From NCBI GenBank assembly GCA_034926415.1, contig JAYFRC010000107.1, positions 1 through 10,994 of the forward strand: a DNA stretch of 10,994 nucleotides, in the 5' to 3' direction. Position 1 is the stretch's first letter. Each line of letters opens with the position of its first letter. The position numbers and the translations under genes were made by a program. This document shows, in pieces, positions 5,813-10,994 of this stretch. The DNA comes from JAYFRC01 sp034926415 (lineage in GTDB: Bacteria; Bacillota; Clostridia; Oscillospirales; Oscillospiraceae). The notes below the pieces were generated by a model. That model had not been told where the DNA came from, searched no databases, and worked only from the letters and a program-made list of their open reading frames with translations.

Positions 5813-6688
5813 GTGCAGGATCTTCATTATTTTCCGGGACATATGAAAAAAACTCAGCGCGCGATTGCCGAGAATATCAAAAAGATGGACGCCGTCTGCG
5901 AGGTGCTCGACGCGCGTATACCAATATCGAGCCGCAATCCCGATATTGACGACTTGACCGCGGGCAGGCCGAGGCTTATAGTCCTGAACCACACCGACCA
6001 GGCCGACGAGAAAAGAACAAAGCAGTGGGCGGCGTATTTTCGCGGTCTCGGCTGGGCGGTCATGGAGACATCGGCAAAAAGCGGTAGTGGAGTCAAGCAA
6101 TTCGCGCCGGCGGTGCGCTCGCTTCTCGCGGAAAAGATAAAGGCGTATGAGGAAAAAGGGCAGGCCGGGCGCACTATCCGCGTCATGGTAGTCGGGATAC
6201 CGAACGTCGGAAAATCGACGTTTATAAACAAAGTTTCCGGCAGGAAAACAGCGAAGGCCGAGGACAGGCCGGGAGTCACGCGTTCGAATCAGTGGGTGCC
6301 GGTCGACTCAAGGCTTGAGCTGCTCGACACCCCGGGCATACTCTGGCCTAAATTCGAAGACCAGAAGGCCGCCGAGCGTCTCGCGTTCATCGGCGCCATA
6401 CGCGACGAGGTCGTGGACGTCGAGGAGCTGGCCTCCGCGCTTATTGAATTTCTAGCAAAGGACTATCCCGAGTGCCTTAAAGAGCGCTACAAAATCGAGC
6501 CTGAGGACGGGAAGAACGGTTACGATCTGCTTTCCATGGCGGGGAGAAAGCGCGGATTCCTGATGTCCGGAGGCGAGGTAAACACGGAGCGTATGGCAAA
6601 CATTTTGCTTGATGAATTCAGGGCTGGAAAGCTCGGACGCTTTACACTTGAAACACCGGAGGATATTGAGAATGGAATCAAAAAATGA
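5813..6688 (+). CDS. rbgA: Ribosome biogenesis GTPase RbgA (YlqF)
   Basis: This 291-residue circularly permuted GTPase assists late 50S subunit assembly. Motif order is G4-G5-G1-G2-G3. G4 is LNHTDQAD at 58-65, G5 is TSAKSG at 86-91, G1 is GIPNVGKST at 128-136, G2 is PGVTRS at 153-158, and G3 is LLDTPGI at 170-176. The N-terminal FPGHM carries His10, equivalent to the proposed catalytic His9 of Bacillus RbgA. The RNA-contacting C-terminal domain follows (about 200-291). The start is GTG at 5813, 8 nt after GGGGAGG. An upstream in-frame TTG at 5780 has no such site. G4 reads NHTD, not the usual NKxD, a rare lysine replacement. The next gene, rnhB, overlaps by 17 bp. Confidence 0.94.
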   Translation: MQDLHYFPGHMKKTQRAIAENIKKMDAVCEVLDARIPISSRNPDIDDLTAGRPRLIVLNHTDQADEKRTKQWAAYFRGLGWAVMETSAKSGSGVKQFAPAVRSLLAEKIKAYEEKGQAGRTIRVMVVGIPNVGKSTFINKVSGRKTAKAEDRPGVTRSNQWVPVDSRLELLDTPGILWPKFEDQKAAERLAFIGAIRDEVVDVEELASALIEFLAKDYPECLKERYKIEPEDGKNGYDLLSMAGRKRGFLMSGGEVNTERMANILLDEFRAGKLGRFTLETPEDIENGIKK

Positions 6689-7295
6689 CCTCTGGGAGAT
6701 AGAGCGCGGCCTGCGGGCAAAGGGATTCGAGACGATATGCGGCGCGGATGAGGCGGGAGCGGGCCCGCTCGCAGGGCCGGTATACGCGGCGGCGGTCATA
6801 CTGCCGTGGGGGCTTCGCATCGAGGGGCTCAACGACTCGAAAAAGCTCACGCCTAAAAAACGCGACACACTGTTCGATATTATAAAGGAGAAGGCTGTAG
6901 CATGGGCCGTCGTGTCGGTGGACGAAAAAGAGATAGACAGGATAAATATTCTCAACGCGAGAATGAAGGCCATGGACGAGGCGATAAATGCGCTTACCTT
7001 CAGACCGGACATGGCGCTGATAGACGGCAACAGGAACTCGGGCATAGAAGCCGAGAACATAACGGTTATCGGAGGAGACGGGAAGAGCGCCAACATCGCC
7101 GCCGCGTCCGTGCTGGCAAAGGTCAGCCGGGACAGGTTTATGCTTGAGATGGATAAGGAGTATCCGCAGTATATGTTCGCAAAGCACAAGGGCTACGGAA
7201 CAAAGCTGCACTACGAGATGCTTGACAAATACGGCCCGTCGCCAATACACAGACGCAGCTTTCTCGCGACATGGGAGGCGGGAAAGCATGGATAA
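6672..7295 (+). CDS. rnhB: Ribonuclease HII
   Basis: This 207-residue enzyme nicks RNA-DNA hybrids and removes misincorporated ribonucleotides. The four acidic metal ligands are present: Asp26 and Glu27 in GADEAGAGPLAGPV, Asp118 in ALIDGN, and Asp136 in GGDGKSANIAAAS. AKVSRD (149-154) and the substrate-distorting Tyr in HKGYGT (172-177) are also intact. The usual GRG motif after DEA reads GAG (residues 29-31), so the Arg that contacts the ribonucleotide is replaced by Ala. The start is ATG at 6672, 9 nt after GGAGG at 6658-6662. An upstream TTG at 6609 lies deep in rbgA and is rejected. The gene overlaps rbgA by 17 bp and yraN by 8 bp, so co-translation is likely. Confidence 0.94.
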   Translation: MESKNDLWEIERGLRAKGFETICGADEAGAGPLAGPVYAAAVILPWGLRIEGLNDSKKLTPKKRDTLFDIIKEKAVAWAVVSVDEKEIDRINILNARMKAMDEAINALTFRPDMALIDGNRNSGIEAENITVIGGDGKSANIAAASVLAKVSRDRFMLEMDKEYPQYMFAKHKGYGTKLHYEMLDKYGPSPIHRRSFLATWEAGKHG

Positions 7296-7638
7296 TAAAA
7301 TGAGCGGCGACCGCGGCGAGGCCGAGACTGCGGCGTATCTGCGAAAGCTCGGCTACAAAATAACGGCGAGCCAGTTTCGCTGCCGCTGGGGAGAGATAGA
7401 CCTTATAGCGGAAAAGGACGGGATACTCTGCATGGTGGAGGTCAAGACCAGGACTGACACAAGCCGCGCCCTGCCACGCGAGGCCGTGAATAATGCCAAG
7501 CAGGAGCGCATAAAATCTGCGGCGGCGTTCTATCTTTCTACACACGAGACCGACTGCCCCGTGCGTTTCGACGTGGCAGAGGTCTACGCCGGAGAGGAAA
7601 AGCCGAGAATAGTTTATATTGAGGATGCGTTCAGATGA
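7288..7638 (+). CDS. yraN: UPF0102 / YraN-family nuclease-fold protein
   Basis: The 116-residue product shows the YraN signature of a PD-(D/E)XK nuclease fold. CRWGEIDLIAEKDG (32-45) provides Asp38, and MVEVKTRT (49-56) provides Glu51 and Lys53. The cellular role of the family is not established, and a Holliday-junction-resolvase-like fold is the usual structural comparison. Position directly after rnhB is strongly conserved in bacteria and suggests a link with nucleic-acid maintenance. The start at 7288 is fixed by GGGAGG at 7273-7278 and by typical length. An upstream in-frame start at 7144 would add 48 residues inside rnhB and is rejected. It overlaps rnhB by 8 bp and the next gene by 4 bp (ATGA). 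Confidence 0.9.
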   Translation: MDNKMSGDRGEAETAAYLRKLGYKITASQFRCRWGEIDLIAEKDGILCMVEVKTRTDTSRALPREAVNNAKQERIKSAAAFYLSTHETDCPVRFDVAEVYAGEEKPRIVYIEDAFR

Positions 7639-8564
7639 AAACATATAAGTATCCCTATTTCGACGCGCACTGCGACACAATAAGCGCGGGACTGGACCTG
7701 AGAAAAAACTTGGGCCATGTAGACCTTGAGCGCGGGACTCGCTTTCCGCATTACGCGCAGCTTTTTGCGATATTCGCCGACGCACAGACTACGCGCTATA
7801 TGGTCGCCGAGTGCCGCAGGCAGCGGGAACGTTTCGTCAGCGAGACGGAAAAAAACAGCGATATCGTCATGGTATGCCGTACAGGGAAAGACCTTGACAA
7901 TGCTGAAAAAAGCGGTAAAATCGCCGCTATACAGTCCATAGAGGGCGGAGAGCTGCTCGGCTGCGAACCGGCGATGCTGAACACTGCGAAGGAATGGGGA
8001 GTGCGGAGCATAAACCTGACATGGAACCATGCAAACGCGCTTTCCGGCTCAAACTGCGACGAGGCGGAGCGAGGGCTGAGCCCTGTGGGGCGCGAGTTCG
8101 TGCGCCGTGCGCAGGAGCTGAACATACTGATGGATGTGTCGCATGTTTCGGACAGGGGATTTTACGATCTTCTAGACATAACCGAAAAGCCGATAATTGC
8201 CAGTCACTCGGATTCGCGCGAGCTTTGCCCGCGCCGCCGTAATCTGACAGACGAAATGTTCAAAGAGATAATGGCGACAGGCGGCTGCGTTGGGATAAAC
8301 CTCTATTATCACTTTATCGGAAGAAATAATTTGATAGACGACGTGCTCGCCCATATCGAGCGCTTCCTCGACCTCGGAGGAGAGAAACACGTCGGCTTTG
8401 GATGCGATTTCGACGGCTGTGACGAGCTGCCCGACGGGATAGAGGGAATAGAGAGTATGGAACTGATAGCCGAAGCGATGGAGAGAAAAAATTACAGCAG
8501 CACGCTGATAGAGGATATTTTTTACAACAATATGAGAAGACTCATTTTCAAAGGAGAAGAATGA
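7635..8564 (+). CDS. Membrane-dipeptidase-type metallopeptidase (M19 family)
   Basis: The 309-residue product matches the M19 dipeptidases, binuclear zinc TIM-barrel enzymes that hydrolyse dipeptides. Metal-site residues are visible in order: DAHCDT (His12, Asp14), SIEGGE (bridging Glu103), MDVSHVSD (His170) and ASHSDSR (His191). GFGCDFDGCDELPDGI (254-269) holds the expected active-site Asp. LTWNHANALSGSN (128-140) is a further family segment. No signal peptide or membrane helix is seen, so it is probably cytosolic despite the family name. The substrate is unknown, and peptide scavenging or cell-wall dipeptide turnover are possible. GAGG lies 10 nt before the ATG, which overlaps the yraN stop in an ATGA arrangement. 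The thrC start follows the stop by one base. Confidence 0.9.
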   Translation: MKTYKYPYFDAHCDTISAGLDLRKNLGHVDLERGTRFPHYAQLFAIFADAQTTRYMVAECRRQRERFVSETEKNSDIVMVCRTGKDLDNAEKSGKIAAIQSIEGGELLGCEPAMLNTAKEWGVRSINLTWNHANALSGSNCDEAERGLSPVGREFVRRAQELNILMDVSHVSDRGFYDLLDITEKPIIASHSDSRELCPRRRNLTDEMFKEIMATGGCVGINLYYHFIGRNNLIDDVLAHIERFLDLGGEKHVGFGCDFDGCDELPDGIEGIESMELIAEAMERKNYSSTLIEDIFYNNMRRLIFKGEE

Positions 8565-8565
8565 T

Positions 8566-10053
8566 ATGCGGTACTTCAGCACAAGAGACAAGAGCATCTC
8601 TTTTTCCGCCGCAGAGGCAATAAAGCAGGGACTTTCGCGCGACGGCGGGCTGTTCCTGCCGGAAAAGATACCCGCGATAACCGCCGGAAGGCTCGACAAA
8701 ATGTGCGCCATGAGCTATAGGCAGCGCGCAGTGGCAGTCATGAAGCTGTTTCTCGAGGATTATACTGAAAGCGAACTCGCGGCCTTTGCGGACGCTGCGT
8801 ATTCACCGGAAAAATTCGATTCGCCCGACGTCGCGCCCGTGCGCGCTGTGGACGCAAGCACCTACTGCCTCGAGCTGTGGCACGGACCGACGAGCGCGTT
8901 CAAGGACATGGCGCTCCAGATGCTGCCGCACCTGCTCTCAGCGGCGCTTAAAAAGACCGGGGAGACGCGCACGGCCTGCATACTCGTCGCCACCTCGGGC
9001 GATACCGGCAAGGCCGCGCTAGAGGGATTCCGCGACGTGCCGCACACGAAGATACTAGTATTTTATCCGAGGGACGGCGTGTCCGAGATACAAAAGCTCC
9101 AGATGGTGACGCAGGAGGGCAAAAACGTCGGCGTGTGCTCCGTCGTCGGAAACTTTGACGACGCGCAGACCGGAGTGAAGCGCATTTTCTCCGACGAGGA
9201 GATAAGAAAGACGCTTAACGACCGCGGCTACTTCCTCTCGAGCGCCAACTCCATAAACTGGGGGCGCGTGCTGCCGCAGATAATTTATTACGTCTCCGTA
9301 TGGTGCGATCTTCGCCGCGCGGGGAAGATAGGCGACGGGGAAAAACTCACCGTCTGCGTGCCTACGGGCAATTTCGGAAACATACTCTCGGCGTATTACG
9401 CAAAGCTCATGGGCGTGCCTATAGGAAAGCTCGTCTGCGCCTCGAACTGCAACGACGTGCTGACCGAGTTCCTGCGCACCGGCGTATATAACCGCAACCG
9501 TCCGTTCCACACGACCATGTCGCCCTCGATGGATATCCTCATTTCAAGCAACCTCGAACGTCTGCTGTTCCTGCTTTCCGGCGGGAACGACGCCGAGGTC
9601 AGAAGCTATATGGACAGCCTCGCGGCCACGGGCATGTACAAGGTCAGCGACGATATTATGGCTAAGATAAAAGAGCTGTTCTGGGCGGGATCCTGCGACG
9701 AGGCGGGCACAAGCGCGGCGATAAACGAATACTATACAAGATACGATTATCTTATCGACCCGCACAGCGCGGTCGCGGCCAGCGTGCTCGAGCAGTACAG
9801 AGACAAGACGGGCGACAGCAGCACGGCGGTATTCGCATCCACGGCTTCGCCCTACAAGTTCTGCGGCAGCGTTCTGCGCTCCATCGGCGAAGAGCCGAAG
9901 GGCGACGGCATCGGGCTCATAAGTCAGCTTCAGGACGTGAGCGGAGTGAAGGCGCCGGAGCGCCTCGCGTCGCTCGGAACAAAGGAAAAACGCTTCGACC
10001 GTGTTGCGGAAAAGCAGGACATGGACAAGGTCGTTCTTGATATTCTCAGATAA
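8566..10053 (+). CDS. thrC: Threonine synthase
   Basis: This 495-residue PLP enzyme converts O-phosphohomoserine to threonine, the last step of threonine synthesis. The PLP lysine is Lys113 in HGPTSAFKDMALQ. VATSGDTGKAA (141-151), SSANSINWGRVLPQ (225-238) and VPTGNFGNILSAYYAKL (265-281) are the expected cofactor- and substrate-binding segments. The N-terminal segment (MRYFSTRD, then GLSRDGGLFLPE) is that of the long E. coli/yeast-type enzymes. The ATG is preceded by AAGGAG at 8551-8556, 9 nt away. No hom or thrB lies beside it, so the pathway genes are split. Its place in a ribosome and nucleic-acid operon is probably genome-specific. No threonine attenuator or T-box is visible upstream. Confidence 0.96.
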   Translation: MRYFSTRDKSISFSAAEAIKQGLSRDGGLFLPEKIPAITAGRLDKMCAMSYRQRAVAVMKLFLEDYTESELAAFADAAYSPEKFDSPDVAPVRAVDASTYCLELWHGPTSAFKDMALQMLPHLLSAALKKTGETRTACILVATSGDTGKAALEGFRDVPHTKILVFYPRDGVSEIQKLQMVTQEGKNVGVCSVVGNFDDAQTGVKRIFSDEEIRKTLNDRGYFLSSANSINWGRVLPQIIYYVSVWCDLRRAGKIGDGEKLTVCVPTGNFGNILSAYYAKLMGVPIGKLVCASNCNDVLTEFLRTGVYNRNRPFHTTMSPSMDILISSNLERLLFLLSGGNDAEVRSYMDSLAATGMYKVSDDIMAKIKELFWAGSCDEAGTSAAINEYYTRYDYLIDPHSAVAASVLEQYRDKTGDSSTAVFASTASPYKFCGSVLRSIGEEPKGDGIGLISQLQDVSGVKAPERLASLGTKEKRFDRVAEKQDMDKVVLDILR

Positions 10054-10086
10054 AATGCGCCGTCGGCGCGGAAAGGTGGCCTTTTC

Positions 10087-10773
10087 ATGCCGCTCTATGC
10101 TATAGGCGACCTGCACCTCGGCTTTTCGGTCGACAAACCCATGGATATTTTCGGAGAGCGGTGGAAGGGACATACCGAGCGTATACGCGAGAGCTTTTCG
10201 GCGCTTACCGACGAGGACACGATAGTTCTCGCCGGAGACACGTCTTGGGGCATATCACTCGACGAGGCGCTTGCCGATTTTGAGTTTCTCGAGTCCCTGC
10301 CTGGAAAGAAAATAATCCTCAAGGGAAATCACGACTACTGGTGGACGACGCGGAGCAAGATGGAAACCTTTTTCGAGCTCCACGGCCTTGAAAAGCTCTC
10401 AATACTGCACAACAACTGCTTCTTTTACGGAGACAGCGCCATCTGCGGCACCAGGGGATGGTTTTTCGAGGAGGACGAGGCGGGACACAATGAAAAGGTC
10501 ATGAACCGCGAGGTCGGAAGGCTTGAAGCGTCGCTAAAGGCGGCGGGGGATAAGCAGATACTGTGTTTCCTCCACTATCCGCCGCTGTACTTCGGATATA
10601 CCTGCCCGGAAATCATCCAAACCATGCAGGAATACGGCGTTAAAAAGTGCTGGTATGGACATCTCCATGGGGCGGGCCACAAAAACGCCTTGCAGGGAGA
10701 GCGCGGAGGAATAGAATATTCGCTCATTTCGGGGGATTATCTAAGGTTTATACCAAGAAAAATTTGTGAATAA
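10087..10773 (+). CDS. Calcineurin-like metallophosphoesterase (COG1768-like)
   Basis: The 228-residue product has the dimetal phosphoesterase signatures in order: GDLHLG (Asp8, His10), LAGDTSWG (Asp51), LKGNHDYWW (Asn81, His82), FLHYPP (His163) and YGHLHG (His192, His194). The tryptophan-rich GNHDYWW and the overall length match a group of predicted phosphohydrolases widespread in Clostridia, with no established substrate. There is no signal peptide or membrane segment, so it should be cytosolic. AAAGGTGG at 10072-10079 lies 7 nt before the ATG. The 33-bp gap from thrC contains only a small GCGCC-GTC-GGCGC hairpin without a T-tract, so transcription from thrC should continue. No clear terminator follows the gene. 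All metal ligands are present, so activity is expected. Confidence 0.9.
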   Translation: MPLYAIGDLHLGFSVDKPMDIFGERWKGHTERIRESFSALTDEDTIVLAGDTSWGISLDEALADFEFLESLPGKKIILKGNHDYWWTTRSKMETFFELHGLEKLSILHNNCFFYGDSAICGTRGWFFEEDEAGHNEKVMNREVGRLEASLKAAGDKQILCFLHYPPLYFGYTCPEIIQTMQEYGVKKCWYGHLHGAGHKNALQGERGGIEYSLISGDYLRFIPRKICE

Positions 10774-10803
10774 TCGAAAAACAAATAATAAAACTGTGGA
10801 TTT

Positions 10804-10825
10804 TCAGACATATATCTGATAGAAT
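10804..10825 (+). promoter_or_regulatory. Extended -10 promoter with overlapping dyad, upstream of the last gene
   Basis: TG-A-TAGAAT at 10817-10825 is a good extended -10 element. The -35 region is poor (TGGATT near 10797-10802). A dyad, TCAGA (10804-10808) and TCTGA (10815-10819), fills the spacer and touches the -10, where a regulator could bind. Transcription would start near 10832, leaving a leader of about 130 nt. The whole stretch 10774-10964 holds no gene. Confidence 0.5.
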
Positions 10826-10850
10826 ATCGTCTATTGAATAAATCAGGGCA

Positions 10851-10942
10851 CGGCACTTTCACGCGCTAAGACGCGCGGTTTTGCCGGATACGTCCCCTCA
10901 GGACGTATAAAATTACAATTTGCACCGGCCAAAAGGGCGGTG
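10851..10942 (+). promoter_or_regulatory. Structured 5' leader with three hairpins
   Basis: Hairpin 1 has CGGCA (10851-10855) paired with TGCCG (10882-10886), enclosing CGCGC (10862-10866) paired with GCGCG (10873-10877). Hairpin 2 is ATACGTCC (10888-10895) paired with GGACGTAT (10901-10908) around a 5-nt loop, 8 bp and perfect. Hairpin 3 pairs CACC (10923-10926) with GGTG (10939-10942) and GCC (10928-10930) with GGC (10936-10938), bulging one G around an A-rich loop. None is followed by a T-tract, so these are not ordinary terminators. I do not recognise a known riboswitch, T-box or CIRCE element. The function is unknown. Confidence 0.45.
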
Positions 10943-10964
10943 TTGGATGGAGGACAAACAAAAA

Positions 10965-10994
10965 ATGAAGCTGAAAAACGTTGAAAAACAGGAT
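10965..10994 (+). CDS. tig: Start of a gene cut by the window edge, probably trigger factor
   Basis: Only ten codons are present (MKLKNVEKQD). Trigger factors of related Clostridia begin with short segments of this kind, and tig-clp genes are common chromosomal neighbours, so trigger factor, the ribosome-bound peptidyl-prolyl isomerase chaperone, is the best guess. GGAGG at 10949-10953 lies 11 nt before the ATG at 10965. An in-frame ATG at 10947 would add six residues but overlaps that ribosome site, so I prefer the later start. Ten residues are not enough for a firm identification. Confidence 0.4.
   Translation, partial: MKLKNVEKQD

Noticed and set aside
6678..7289. 203-residue open frame on the - strand opposite rnhB
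   Set aside because: rnhB has all catalytic motifs, while the antisense product shows no recognisable domain or ribosome site.
10841..10910. CIRCE, T-box or tRNA in the last leader
   Set aside because: The CIRCE arms, the T-box AGGGTGGNACCGCG motif and a tRNA cloverleaf are all absent.
1..10994. CRISPR array, insertion sequence, prophage or transferred island
   Set aside because: There are no spaced direct repeats, transposase or integrase motifs or terminal repeats. Apart from rplS, the genes appear similar in codon style and orientation.

Overview
The window is a dense chromosomal housekeeping block, with every gene on the + strand. It reads as a GC-rich, endospore-forming member of the Clostridia, most likely from the gut Oscillospirales/Christensenellales side. 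The reasons are a sporulation-type M23/M50 peptidase pair, the clostridial radical-SAM pair TIGR03960/TIGR03936, and the Firmicutes order rplS-lepB-rbgA-rnhB-yraN. Good Shine-Dalgarno sequences precede most genes. ATA is strikingly preferred for isoleucine outside the ribosomal protein gene. No mobile element, CRISPR array, tRNA or rRNA was found. No stretch without a gene exceeds 300 bases.

Region A (1-1908): the C-terminal tail of an unidentified protein, then a membrane-anchored M23 (LytM-like) protein overlapping a short M50 site-2 protease. This matches the SpoIVFA/SpoIVFB arrangement that controls pro-sigma-K processing in the mother cell.

Region B (1944-4431): a B12-binding-type radical SAM protein of unknown function (TIGR03960) and its overlapping small partner (TIGR03936/DUF2344). 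A 10-bp inverted repeat joins the spoIVFB stop codon to the GTG start of the radical SAM gene.

Region C (4432-4970): a self-contained ribosomal protein L19 unit, with a strong extended -10 promoter, a structured leader, rplS and a textbook intrinsic terminator.

Region D (4971-10773): a second terminator-like hairpin, then a long co-directional run: lepB (signal peptidase I, TTG start), rbgA (50S assembly GTPase, GTG start), rnhB (RNase HII), yraN (UPF0102 nuclease-fold protein), an M19 membrane-type dipeptidase, thrC (threonine synthase) and a COG1768-like metallophosphoesterase. Overlaps or very short gaps suggest one operon.

Region E (10774-10994): an extended -10 promoter, a leader with three hairpins, and the first ten codons of a gene that is probably trigger factor.

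Most of the window is ordinary core genome. The points that deserve a second look are the uncharacterised radical SAM pair, substitutions in normally conserved motifs of RNase HII and RbgA, and the structured leaders before rplS and the last gene.
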